From NCBI RefSeq assembly GCF_040939305.1, contig NZ_CP162511.1:1550001-1614000 (forward strand): a stretch of 64,000 nucleotides of DNA, read 5' to 3'. Both the position numbers and the translations under genes were made by a program. The notes below the pieces were generated by a model. It saw only the letters and a list, made by a program, of their open reading frames with translations. It did no database searches and had not been told where the DNA came from. Of this stretch, positions 34,721-43,908 are shown piece after piece; within the stretch, counting starts at the first letter, position 1; each line of letters opens with the position of its first letter. The DNA comes from Herbiconiux sp. A18JL235. GTDB lineage: Bacteria; Actinomycetota; Actinomycetes; Actinomycetales; Microbacteriaceae.

Positions 34721-36400
34721 GTGTCCCTGAAAACCTCCGACGCGCCCGCGCAGGGCGCCGACCAGGCATCGCCCTCGCGCCGCGACGTGCTCGTCCCCCT
34801 CTCCGGCCTCCTGCTCGGCATGTTCGTGGCGATGCTCGCGTCGACCGTGGTGTCGAGCTCGCTGCCGAAGATCATCGGCGACCTGGGCGGCACCCAGGCC
34901 GGCTACACCTGGGTCGTCACCTCGACCCTGCTGGCCACCACCGTCTCGACGCCCATCTGGGGCAAGCTCGCGGATCTCACCAACCGCAAGCTCCTCATCC
35001 AGCTCTCGCTCGTCGTCTTCGTCGTCGGCTCCGCGCTCGCCGGTCTCAGCCAGTCGACCGAGATGCTCATCCTCTTCCGCGTGCTGCAGGGCCTCGGCGC
35101 GGGCGGTCTCACCGCCCTCGTGCAGGTCGCGATGGCCGACATCATCCCGCCCCGCGAGCGTGGCCGCTACATGGGCCTGCTCGGTGCGGTGATGGCTGTC
35201 GCCACGGTGGGTGGCCCGCTGCTCGGCGGTGTCATCACCGACTCCATCGGCTGGCGCTGGAACTTCTACATCGCCGTGCCCTTCGCGGTCGCCGCGCTCA
35301 TCGTGCTGCAGCGCACCCTGCACATCCCATCGCACCGCCGCAAGGTCACCATCGACTACCTCGGCGCCGTGCTCATCGCCGCGGGAGTGTCCCTGCTGCT
35401 CATCTGGGTCACCATGGCGGGCAACCAGTTCGACTGGGGTTCGGTGACGAGCATCCTCATGGTCGTCGGCGCCGTCGCTCTGCTGGGTCTCGCCGTTCTG
35501 ACCGAGCTCAAGGTGAAGGAGCCCATCATCCCGATGACGCTCTTCCGCAACCGCACCTTCTGGCTGGCGGTCGTCGCCTCCATCTCGGTGGGCGTCGCGA
35601 TGTTCGGCACGAGCGTCTTCCTCAGCCAGTACATGCAGCTGGCGCGCGGCAAGACCCCCACCGAGTCGGGGCTCTACACGATTCCGATGATCGCCGGCGT
35701 GCTGGTGTCGAGCATGGTGATCGGTCAGGTCATCAGCCGCACCGGTAAGTGGAAGCGGTACATGGTCACCGGTTCGGTGCTGCTCACCATCGGCCTCGCG
35801 CTCATGGGCACCATCCGCTACGACACGAGCTTCGCCCTGGTCTTCCTCTACATGTTCGTCATGGGCGCCGGGGTCGGAATGGTGATGCAGAACCTCGTGC
35901 TCATCGTTCAGAACGCCGTCGATCCGCGCCAGATCGGCACGGCGAGCGCCTCGGTCGCCTTCTTCCGCAGCCTCGGCGGCACCATCGGCGTGAGCGTCAT
36001 GGGTGCCGTGCTCGGAAGCCGCATCACCACGCTCGTCACCGACGGTCTCACGAAGCTCGGCGTCGACCCCTCGCAAGCCGGAGGACTCGAGGGCGGCGGC
36101 ATCCCCGACCTGTCGAAGCTGCCCGATCCCATCCGCATCCTGGTGGAGTCGGCCTACGGCGAGGCCGTCGCCGACGTGTTCCTCATCGCTGTGCCGCTCG
36201 CGGTGATCTCCATCGTCGCCATCTCCCTGCTGCCGAACCGCGCACTCGGCACGAAGACCTCGGTCGAGCAGATCGCCGAGCAGGAGGCCGCCACCGTGGT
36301 CGCCGTCTCGGGTGCCGAGGTCGCCGCCGACACCGAGGGCGTCAGCCTCACCCTCGAGGAGGACGACGCCGAGCGGAGCGGGCGGCCGGGCTCGCGATGA
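34721..36400 (+). CDS. MFS drug efflux transporter (14-TM, DHA2 type)
   Basis: A 559-residue EmrB/QacA-type exporter with about 14 helices. Motif strings include MLASTVVSSSLPKIIGDLGG, LFRVLQGLGAGGLTALVQVA and GPLLGGVITDSIGWRWNFYI, the last being a DHA2 signature. The start is GTG 34721 with CTGGAG 6 nt upstream. The C-terminal tail (about 510-559) is acidic and cytoplasmic. It leads an operon with MarR and TetR regulators, each coupled by ATGA. Confidence 0.94.
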   Translation: MSLKTSDAPAQGADQASPSRRDVLVPLSGLLLGMFVAMLASTVVSSSLPKIIGDLGGTQAGYTWVVTSTLLATTVSTPIWGKLADLTNRKLLIQLSLVVFVVGSALAGLSQSTEMLILFRVLQGLGAGGLTALVQVAMADIIPPRERGRYMGLLGAVMAVATVGGPLLGGVITDSIGWRWNFYIAVPFAVAALIVLQRTLHIPSHRRKVTIDYLGAVLIAAGVSLLLIWVTMAGNQFDWGSVTSILMVVGAVALLGLAVLTELKVKEPIIPMTLFRNRTFWLAVVASISVGVAMFGTSVFLSQYMQLARGKTPTESGLYTIPMIAGVLVSSMVIGQVISRTGKWKRYMVTGSVLLTIGLALMGTIRYDTSFALVFLYMFVMGAGVGMVMQNLVLIVQNAVDPRQIGTASASVAFFRSLGGTIGVSVMGAVLGSRITTLVTDGLTKLGVDPSQAGGLEGGGIPDLSKLPDPIRILVESAYGEAVADVFLIAVPLAVISIVAISLLPNRALGTKTSVEQIAEQEAATVVAVSGAEVAADTEGVSLTLEEDDAERSGRPGSR

Positions 36401-36870
36401 CTCCCGATACCCTGGAGGTTGTGAACAGCACCGATCGATCCGAAGCCATCCTCGCCGTCGAAGGCGAGATGGCGCGGATCCTCCGGCGGGTGAGGATGGT
36501 CGTGCAGCATCACGCGCAGCTGTTCTCGCCCGAGCTCCAGCCGTCGGGGTATCTCGTGCTCGGCTTCATCGTGAAGCACCACCCCACGCCGCCCGGTGAG
36601 ATCATCGCCCAGCTCGGCATCGACAAGAGCGCCCTCAGCAGGCAGCTGCGGGTGCTGAAAGACCTGGGCTTCGTCACCAGCGAGCCCGCCCCGGCCGACG
36701 GGCGCGCCAGTCTGTACGCCCCCACGGATGCGACGGTGGAGCGCATGGCGAGCATCCGCCGGGAGACCCAGAGCCTCTACGCCGACGTGTTCGCCGACTG
36801 GAGCGACGGCGACGTCGCCCAGTTCGTGCGACTGCTCGGCGAGTTCAACGACAGGATCGAACGGCGATGA
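36397..36870 (+). CDS. MarR-family transcriptional regulator
   Basis: A 157-residue winged-helix regulator with the recognition stretch PPGEIIAQLGIDKSALSRQL and wing ADGRASLYAPTD. ATG 36397 overlaps the MFS stop (ATGA). GTG 36421, behind GGAGG, is a shorter alternative (149 residues). It is sandwiched between the exporter and a TetR gene, so one operon encodes two unrelated repressor types. Effector unknown. Confidence 0.9.
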   Translation: MTPDTLEVVNSTDRSEAILAVEGEMARILRRVRMVVQHHAQLFSPELQPSGYLVLGFIVKHHPTPPGEIIAQLGIDKSALSRQLRVLKDLGFVTSEPAPADGRASLYAPTDATVERMASIRRETQSLYADVFADWSDGDVAQFVRLLGEFNDRIERR

Positions 36871-37469
36871 CCACCACGTCACTGCGGGAGCGCAAGAAGG
36901 TGGAGACCAGGCAGGCCATCCACGAGGCCGCACTGCGGCTGGTGGCCGAGAACGGCACCGCCCACGCCTCGGTCGACGCGATCTGCTCCGAGGCGGGCGT
37001 CTCCACCCGAACCTTCTTCAACTACTTCCCGTCGAAGGTGTCGGCGATCGTCGGGCTGTCGTCGTTCGAGGTGACGGATGCGCAACGCGAGGCCTTCCTT
37101 CACAACGACGGAGAGCGATGGCTGGTGCGCGACCTGTGCACCCTCGTCGGCGGCATCATGGATGCTTCGGCGCGCGACGGCTCCGACCGCCAGGCGATCC
37201 GTGAGCTGCTGCACCGGCGGCCCGAACTCACCCCCGACGTCATCAAGTTCGCCGCCGAGCTGCGGCACGACATCGTGCTGCTGGCGAGCCGGCGCACCAC
37301 CCCCGAGCGCGCCCAGCTCTCGGTGGCGATGGTGATGTCGGCGGTCGACTGCGCCCTCCACCGGCCGCTCGAGACCGACGCCTTCGAAGGCGGTGCCGAG
37401 GAGTTCGCGGAGTGGCTGTTCGGCGCCGTCACGACCATGCAGGCGGTCTGCCGCGACTCGTTAGACTAG
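36867..37469 (+). CDS. TetR-family transcriptional regulator
   Basis: A 200-residue regulator. The N-terminal helix-turn-helix (about 10-56) reads TRQAIHEAALRLVAENG, then VDAICSEAGVSTRTFFNYFP, standard TetR/AcrR. The C-terminal ligand domain has no assigned effector. ATG 36867 overlaps the MarR stop (ATGA). It may share control of the double palindrome at 34655-34700 with the MarR protein. eno follows after 60 nt. Confidence 0.93.
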   Translation: MTTTSLRERKKVETRQAIHEAALRLVAENGTAHASVDAICSEAGVSTRTFFNYFPSKVSAIVGLSSFEVTDAQREAFLHNDGERWLVRDLCTLVGGIMDASARDGSDRQAIRELLHRRPELTPDVIKFAAELRHDIVLLASRRTTPERAQLSVAMVMSAVDCALHRPLETDAFEGGAEEFAEWLFGAVTTMQAVCRDSLD

Positions 37470-38810
<1,341 letters not shown>

Positions 38811-38843
38811 CATCCCGCGAGGCGCCGAGAAGCAGAGGTAGTC

Positions 38844-39359
38844 ATGCGGCAGCGCGCACCCGAATCCCGCTCGAAGCGGATTCCGGTCGCGCTGCCGCAG
38901 GCCACCGCCGCCGGCCCGGGAAGCTGGCTGCGGAGCATCCGCTTCTCCGGGTTCACCGTACTCATGTTCGTCGTGATCGTGATGTTCGTCATCATCATCG
39001 CGCCGGGTCTTCGCGTCTACATCGAGCAGCGGCAGCAGCTCGCCGCGTTGCACGCTGCCGTCGACGACCGCAGTGCCGAGAACGACAGCCTCACCGAACA
39101 GGTCGCCCGGTGGAGCGACCCGGCCTACATCAAGGCCGAGGCCCGCGACCGGCTGTACTACGTGATGCCCGGTGAGACGAGCTTCCTGGTGGTCGACGAC
39201 GTGCCTGCGGTCTCCGGCGGCGGCACCGACGGTGCACCGAGCGACACCATCAGCACCACGCAGGTGGACTGGCTGTCGTCGCTGTTCGTCTCCGGCATGA
39301 CCGCCGGGCTCTCCACCGCCACCCCCGACCAGCTTCAGAACGACGGAGTCGTACAGTGA
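38844..39359 (+). CDS. FtsB/DivIC-family septum formation protein
   Basis: A bitopic cell-division protein of 171 residues: basic cytoplasmic N-terminus, one membrane helix at about 35-56 (FTVLMFVVIVMFVIIIAPGL), then a short coiled coil (about 58-85) and the conserved SDPAYIKAEARDRLYYVMPG. Such proteins join FtsL and FtsQ in the divisome. The location directly after eno is typical of actinobacteria. The downstream gene starts with GTG overlapping its stop by 4 nt. Confidence 0.93.
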   Translation: MRQRAPESRSKRIPVALPQATAAGPGSWLRSIRFSGFTVLMFVVIVMFVIIIAPGLRVYIEQRQQLAALHAAVDDRSAENDSLTEQVARWSDPAYIKAEARDRLYYVMPGETSFLVVDDVPAVSGGGTDGAPSDTISTTQVDWLSSLFVSGMTAGLSTATPDQLQNDGVVQ

Positions 39360-39871
39360 GACCGCCCTTCGAGCCCGCCTCCGAGCGCGACCTGAAGGTC
39401 GCCTCGGCGCAGCTCGGCCGACCGGTGCGCAATGTGCTCGGCATCGCCGCGCGCTGCGTCTGCGGCAACCCCACGGTGGTCGCGACCGCACCCCGGCTCG
39501 CCGACGGCACACCGTTCCCCACGCTCTACTACTTGAGCCACCCCGCCGCGACGGCGGCGATGAGCGATCTCGAGGCCGAGCACGTCATGGCCGAGCTGCA
39601 GCAGTCGCTCGCCGACGACCCGGCACGCGGCGAGGCCTATGCGGCTGCGCACGAGTCGTACCTCGCCGACCGTGCCGTCTACGGCGAGGTCGCCGAGATC
39701 GCCGGCATCTCGGCCGGCGGCATGCCCACGCGCGTGAAGTGCCTGCACGCGTTGGCCGCCCATTCGCTCGCGGCCGGGCCCGGCGTGAACCCCATCGGCG
39801 ACCTCGCCCTCGAGCGCGGCGACTGGTCGCCCGCCGTCTGCGAGTGCGTCGACTACGTGCTCGAGCCCTGA
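39356..39871 (+). CDS. DUF501 domain protein
   Basis: A 171-residue actinobacterial protein of unknown function. Conserved strings include VLGIAARCVCGNPTVVATAP, TPFPTLYYLSHP and GGMPTRVKCLHALAAHSLA, with Cys residues (C34, C36 and C131 region, plus a C-terminal CECVDYV) that could bind metal; metal binding is inference. GTG 39356 overlaps the divIC stop and its own stop overlaps the next ATG, so it is tightly coupled on both sides. Confidence 0.92.
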   Translation: MRPPFEPASERDLKVASAQLGRPVRNVLGIAARCVCGNPTVVATAPRLADGTPFPTLYYLSHPAATAAMSDLEAEHVMAELQQSLADDPARGEAYAAAHESYLADRAVYGEVAEIAGISAGGMPTRVKCLHALAAHSLAAGPGVNPIGDLALERGDWSPAVCECVDYVLEP

Positions 39872-41115
39872 TGGCGGCTGTGCGGCGGGCGACTGCAGCT
39901 GCGGTGATCGCCCTGGCGGTCTTCGCGCCGCTCGCCGTCGCGGCGCCCGCCCAGGCCGACTCCGTGCGCGGCGCGGAGTACTGGCTCGACGCCTACGGTT
40001 TCGACGACGCCTGGCAGTACACCCTCGGCGCCGGCGCGACGGTCGCCGTCATCGACACCGGGGTCGACGGCAGCGTGCCCGAACTCCGCGGCGCCGTCGT
40101 CGACGGCACCGACGTGTCGGGGCTCGGCGCGCCCGACGGGCAGCTGCCCGTCGGCGACGACAACCCCGAGCACGGCACCATGGTCGCCTCCCTCATCGCC
40201 GGTCGCGGCACCGGCTACGGCGACGGGGTGCTCGGCGTGGCGCCCGAGGCGTCTCTGCTGTCGATCTCGATCGCGCTGGCCAACGGCGAGGTCGTCGACC
40301 CCGACGAGCAGGTCGCCGACGCCGTGCGCTGGGCGGTCGACCACGGGGCCGACGTCATCAACATGTCGCTCACCCGCAACAGCCTCGACTGGCCGGAGAG
40401 CTGGGATGACGCCTTCTCCTACGCCTTCGACCACGACGTCGTGGTGGTCGCTGCCGCGGGCAACCGGGCCAACGGCACCAACGAGGTGGGAGCCCCCGCC
40501 ACCATCCCCGGCGTGGTCGCCGTGGCCGGAGTCGACGTGGCGGGCGACGCGAGCTTCGACGCCTCCTCGCAGGGCATCACCATCGCCGTGGCGGCTCCGA
40601 GCGAACAGCTGGTGGGGGTCGTGCCGGGCGGCGGTTACGTCGACTGGAGCGGCACCAGCGGAGCCGCCCCCCTCGTGAGCGGCTTGGCGGCGCTCGTGAA
40701 GGCCGCGCATCCGGAGCTCGATGCGGCCAACGTGATCAACCGCATCGTCGCGACCGCACGACCGAAGGGGGAGCCGGTTCCCGGGCCCATCTACGGTCAC
40801 GGTCTCATCGATGCCGGTGCTGCGGTCGGCGCCGACGTCGCGCCCGTCACCGCGAACCCCATGGGCGACCTCGATTCGTGGATCTCGACCTACCGCCCCT
40901 CCTCCGATGCAGGATCGATCGACTCCATCGTCATCCCCGCCGACTCGCCCCCTCCCACCCCGCCGCCCGCCGTGGCTCTGGAGGAGGGCGAACCCGGGGT
41001 GTACACTCTGATTCACTGGGCGGTGCCGCTGGGGCTGCTGCTCGGCTTCCTCATCCTCATGGCGACACTCGCTCTGGGGGCTGTCGCTCATTTCAGGCGA
41101 CTGCTCCACAAGTAG
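39871..41115 (+). CDS. Membrane-anchored subtilisin-like (S8) serine protease, mycosin-like
   Basis: A 414-residue exported protease. Signal peptide about 1-30, catalytic triad D62 (VAVIDTGVDG), H101 (NPEHGTMVASLIAGRG) and S263 (WSGTSGAAPLVSGLAAL), then a Pro-rich spacer (about 360-375) and a C-terminal membrane helix (about 383-408) followed by HFRRLLHK. The layout resembles mycosins of type VII secretion, but no ESX genes are in this window, so that link is only structural. ATG 39871 overlaps the DUF501 stop (TGATG). Confidence 0.93.
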   Translation: MAAVRRATAAAVIALAVFAPLAVAAPAQADSVRGAEYWLDAYGFDDAWQYTLGAGATVAVIDTGVDGSVPELRGAVVDGTDVSGLGAPDGQLPVGDDNPEHGTMVASLIAGRGTGYGDGVLGVAPEASLLSISIALANGEVVDPDEQVADAVRWAVDHGADVINMSLTRNSLDWPESWDDAFSYAFDHDVVVVAAAGNRANGTNEVGAPATIPGVVAVAGVDVAGDASFDASSQGITIAVAAPSEQLVGVVPGGGYVDWSGTSGAAPLVSGLAALVKAAHPELDAANVINRIVATARPKGEPVPGPIYGHGLIDAGAAVGADVAPVTANPMGDLDSWISTYRPSSDAGSIDSIVIPADSPPPTPPPAVALEEGEPGVYTLIHWAVPLGLLLGFLILMATLALGAVAHFRRLLHK

Positions 41116-41158
41116 TAGCCTGTACCCAGGCCACCTGTACTGAGGAGAGCGTTTCACT

Positions 41159-42718
41159 GTGCCCAAGATCCTGATTGTCGGCGGCGGCTACGCCGGGTTC
41201 TACACCGCGTGGAAGCTGGAGAAGTGGCTCAGGTCCGGCGAGGCCGAGGTCACTGTCGTCGACCCGCTGCCCTACATGACCTACCAGCCCTTCCTCCCCG
41301 AGGTGGCAGCCGGCTCCATCGAGCCCCGTCACGCCGTCACCGGGCTCCGTCGTCACCTCAAGAAGACGCGCGTCGTCGCGGGCAAGGTCACGAAGATCAG
41401 CCACGCCGACAAGACCGCGCACATCGTGGCGAACGTCGGCGAGGAGTGGGACGAGGAGTACGACCAGATCGTCGTCACCGCGGGCGCCGTCTCGCGCACC
41501 TTCCCCATCCCTGGTGTCGCCGACGAGGCGATCGGCCTCAAGACGATCGAGGAGGCGACCGCCATCCGCGACCGCATCCTCACCAACTTCGACAAGGCGG
41601 CCCAGCTGCCCGCCGGCCCCGAGCGCGACCGTCTGCTCACCGTCGTGGTCGTCGGCGGCGGTTTCGCGGGCATCGAGGTGTTCGCCGAGCTGCGCTCGTT
41701 CGTCTCGGCGCTCATCGAGAGCTACCCCGAGATCGGGTTCGAAGACACCCACTTCCACCTCATCGAGGCCATGGGCCGCATCATGCCCGAGGTCAGCCTC
41801 CCGACGAGCCTCTGGGTCATCGACAACCTCGCCAAGCGCGGCGCGACCGTGCACCTCGACACCCAGCTCAAGTCGGCTGTCGGCGGCGTCGTCGAGCTGT
41901 CGACCGGTGAGAGCTTCGAGAGCGACCTCATCATCTGGACGGCCGGCGTCATGGCCACGCCCGACATCAAGAACTCCGACCTCCCCATCGAGGAGCGCGG
42001 GCGCCTGCGCGTGCGCGCCGACCTGCGGGTCGAGGGCGACGACGGCATCGTCGAGGGCGCCTGGGGTGCCGGCGACGTGTCGGCGGTGCCCGACCTCACG
42101 GGTGGCGGTGTCGGCGGCTACTGCGTGCCGAACGCCCAGCACGCCGTGCGCCAGGGCAAGCTGCTGGCCAAGAACATCGTCGCCGACCTGCGTGGCGAGG
42201 GCATCAAGGACTACTACCACAAGAACATGGGCGCGGTCGCCGGTCTCGGTATCGGCATCGGCGTGTTCCAGTCGGGCAAGCTCGCCATCAAGGGCCTCCC
42301 CGCCTGGTTCGCCCACCGCGGCTACCACGGGCTCGCGATGCCGTCGTGGGAGCGCAAGCTGCGCGTCATCTGGGGATGGGTGAACAACTTCTTCCTCGGT
42401 CGCGACAACGTGTCGCTCGAGGCCCGCGTGCACCCGCGCCGTGCCTTCGAGGAGTTCGCCGCCCGTCCGCGCGTCGCCGCGCCCGCTGCGGCCCCTGCTG
42501 CCGCGGCTCCGGCTGCGTCGGGTGGTGCTGCCGCTGCTCAGCCGAACGCCGAGCTCCCCGGTTCGCACAGCTCCACCCCGGCCGCCACCGCCGAGGTCAA
42601 CGGTGTCGCCGCGACCGACAGCGCTCCCGAGGCCCCGAAGAACGACGCCGCGGCGCCCGCGCAGGCGAAGAAGACCGCGAAGCCGCGCACCAAGGCGGCA
42701 GCGACGGCCGGCGAGTAG
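41159..42718 (+). CDS. ndh: Type II NADH dehydrogenase (NDH-2)
   Basis: A non-proton-pumping flavoenzyme that feeds electrons from NADH to menaquinone at the membrane face. Two dinucleotide-binding folds are seen: ILIVGGGYAGFYTAWKLEKW near residue 3 and VVVVGGGFAGIEVFAEL near 163; GAGDVSAVPDLTGGG marks the FAD-binding C-terminal element. A C-terminal amphipathic membrane-binding region precedes an unusual Ala/Pro/Lys-rich tail (about 440-519). Start GTG 41159 with GAGGAG about 10 nt upstream. Confidence 0.93.
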   Translation: MPKILIVGGGYAGFYTAWKLEKWLRSGEAEVTVVDPLPYMTYQPFLPEVAAGSIEPRHAVTGLRRHLKKTRVVAGKVTKISHADKTAHIVANVGEEWDEEYDQIVVTAGAVSRTFPIPGVADEAIGLKTIEEATAIRDRILTNFDKAAQLPAGPERDRLLTVVVVGGGFAGIEVFAELRSFVSALIESYPEIGFEDTHFHLIEAMGRIMPEVSLPTSLWVIDNLAKRGATVHLDTQLKSAVGGVVELSTGESFESDLIIWTAGVMATPDIKNSDLPIEERGRLRVRADLRVEGDDGIVEGAWGAGDVSAVPDLTGGGVGGYCVPNAQHAVRQGKLLAKNIVADLRGEGIKDYYHKNMGAVAGLGIGIGVFQSGKLAIKGLPAWFAHRGYHGLAMPSWERKLRVIWGWVNNFFLGRDNVSLEARVHPRRAFEEFAARPRVAAPAAAPAAAAPAASGGAAAAQPNAELPGSHSSTPAATAEVNGVAATDSAPEAPKNDAAAPAQAKKTAKPRTKAAATAGE

Positions 42719-42731
42719 CCGACCTCACGAC

Positions 42732-42775
42732 GCGCGCCGCGCATCCGCTCAGCAGAGCCCGGATGCGCGGCGCGC
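42732..42775 (+). terminator. Strong hairpin terminator after ndh
   Basis: A perfect 16-bp stem: GCGCGCCGCGCATCCG (42732-42747) and CGGATGCGCGGCGCGC (42760-42775), loop of 12 nt, followed by TTCGCCGTTT. It begins 13 nt after the ndh stop and isolates ndh from the tRNA gene. The stem contains the recurring GCATCCG word. Confidence 0.85.
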
Positions 42776-42825
42776 TTCGCCGTTTCGGCTCCAGCCGCAG
42801 AAGCTGCCGCTACGATGAACTCCCC

Positions 42826-42899
42826 GCCCCCATAGCCCAATCGGCAGAGGCAGACGACTTAAAATCGTTTCAGTCTGGGTTCGAGTCCCAGTGGGGGTA
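42826..42899 (+). tRNA. tRNA with anticodon UAA and a short variable loop (tRNA-Leu by anticodon)
   Basis: A complete 74-nt cloverleaf. Acceptor GCCCCCA/TGGGGGT (first pair G-T); D arm 3 bp (GCC/GGC) with GG at 42843-42844; anticodon stem GACGA/TCGTT; anticodon TAA at 42860-42862; variable loop TCAGT only 5 nt; T stem CTGGG/CCCAG with loop TTCGAGT; discriminator A at 42899; CCA not encoded. The anticodon reads UUA (Leu), but bacterial tRNA-Leu normally has a long variable arm. The D arm resembles tRNA-Leu. A TACGAT box at 42811-42816 is a likely -10. Confidence 0.88.
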
Positions 42900-43084
42900 C
42901 GAGTATCGCTCCGAGGTGACGGCCCGCTTTGTCAGGCCGCCATCGACTTTTCCGACGCGGCGCGGGTGCGGGTCTTCGTGCCAGAGGCGGGCTACCACTT
43001 CACCGCCGCGATGACAGGGCCCGCCGCGATGGCGCTGCCGCCGAGCTGACGCTGCGCGGCGTACGGCGACCCGTCCCGGACGGC

Positions 43085-43228
43085 CTACTCCTCGCCGGCC
43101 TCTTCCTCCTGGTTGAAGTGCGATCCGTCGGGGTCGTGGCCCACCGCGAGTCCGTCGTCGGAGTTCGGGATGGTGCCGTCCTTGCCGAGGTTCGCCTCGT
43201 CGGTGTCCGGCTTCTTCTCGTCGCTCAT
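43085..43228 (-). CDS. Small acidic hypothetical protein (47 residues)
   Basis: MSDEKKPDTDEANLGKDG opens a very acidic, hydrophilic protein without membrane or secretion signals, ending EEEAGEE. A good AAGGAG ribosome site lies 5-6 nt before the ATG at 43228, and the stop at 43085 closes a compact frame, which supports a real gene. No function is recognised. The 185-bp gap between the tRNA and this gene holds nothing I can support. Confidence 0.7.
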   Translation of the reverse strand: MSDEKKPDTDEANLGKDGTIPNSDDGLAVGHDPDGSHFNQEEEAGEE

Positions 43229-43331
43229 GATTGCTCCTTCGGGCGGGGGAACGTGAACTCTCCTTCCTACGCCCGAACGGCGTCTCTGGCGAGGGCTTGT
43301 CAGCACTGTCGCGCGGGTGCACGGTGGGCGT

Positions 43332-43778
43332 ATGTCAAGACGTTCTTCGGTGCCAGTTGGGGTGGCCACGGCACTTCTTGTCGTGCTGTTGGCGGGGTGT
43401 GCGCATGTGGGGGTGCCGTCGATGCAGACCGCGGCGACCGCGCCGCCGCTGCCGCCTCAGCCGTGCACCAGTGTGAGCCGCACCGCGATGGATCTCGTGC
43501 AGCAGGGTCTCACCGATGCGCGCCCGGATGCGGCGATGAACGCCATCGCCGCGATGTCCGACGGGAAGGGCGGCTGGTTCGTCACCGCGACCTTCACCAC
43601 CTCGGACGCCGCCGGCGCGCTCGAGGCCGTGTGGTGGACGGGGGACGACCCCACGGTCGAGCAACCCGTCACGCTGACCTCGGTGGGGGAGACGGCCGGC
43701 GAGTACTCAGTGTTCACGGCCGGCGACGTCGACACCGGTTCACCGGCCGTCCAGGATGCCATGGCCTGCATCGAGTAG
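43332..43778 (+). CDS. Predicted lipoprotein of unknown function
   Basis: A 148-residue exported lipoprotein: N-terminal MSRRSSVPVGVATALLVVLL followed by the lipobox LAGC with the lipidated Cys at residue 23. The mature part begins with a Pro/Ala-rich spacer and has one further Cys near the start (QPCTSVSRT) and one at the C-terminus (AMACIE), which could form a disulfide. No domain recognised. ATG 43332 is preferred over an upstream frame start (43317) because it directly begins the signal peptide. A strong terminator follows. Confidence 0.82.
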   Translation: MSRRSSVPVGVATALLVVLLAGCAHVGVPSMQTAATAPPLPPQPCTSVSRTAMDLVQQGLTDARPDAAMNAIAAMSDGKGGWFVTATFTTSDAAGALEAVWWTGDDPTVEQPVTLTSVGETAGEYSVFTAGDVDTGSPAVQDAMACIE

Positions 43779-43811
43779 CGATCGATTCTGCGTCGCATCC
43801 CGCCCGGTTTC

Positions 43812-43848
43812 CGCCCGGTTCCGCGAGCGACGTGGGCGGAACCGGGCG
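43812..43848 (+). terminator. Perfect hairpin after the lipoprotein gene
   Basis: A 13-bp perfect stem CGCCCGGTTCCGC (43812-43824) / GCGGAACCGGGCG (43836-43848), 11-nt loop. An extra CGCCCGGTTTC copy precedes it at 43801, so the left arm is partly duplicated and an alternative pairing is possible. It lies just upstream of the promoter at 43856. Confidence 0.8.
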
Positions 43849-43855
43849 AACTGGG

Positions 43856-43861
43856 TAGGGT
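43856..43861 (+). promoter_or_regulatory. -10 box of the leader ORF and receiver-like gene
   Basis: TAGGGT ends 5 nt before an ATG at 43867 that opens a 13-codon leader ORF. No ribosome site fits between, so the leader ORF would be read from a leaderless transcript. Confidence 0.5.
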
Positions 43862-43866
43862 CGAAG

Positions 43867-43908
43867 ATGAACCGGCGCAAGGGTGCGCTGTGGGGAGATT
43901 CCAGATGA
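43867..43908 (+). CDS. Short leader ORF (13 residues) coupled to the receiver-like gene
   Basis: The ORF encodes MNRRKGALWGDSR and stops at 43906-43908, overlapping the ATG of the next gene at 43905 (ATGA). It contains that gene's ribosome site GGGGAGATTCC. The geometry suggests that translation of the leader controls access to the downstream start. Only geometry supports it; the peptide itself has no recognised function. Confidence 0.45.
   Translation: MNRRKGALWGDSR

Noticed and set aside
39871..41115. A type VII secretion (ESX) locus, suggested by the mycosin-like protease
   Set aside because: No EccB/C/D/E, WXG100 or PPE-type genes are nearby; the protease sits in the conserved eno-divIC-DUF501 run.
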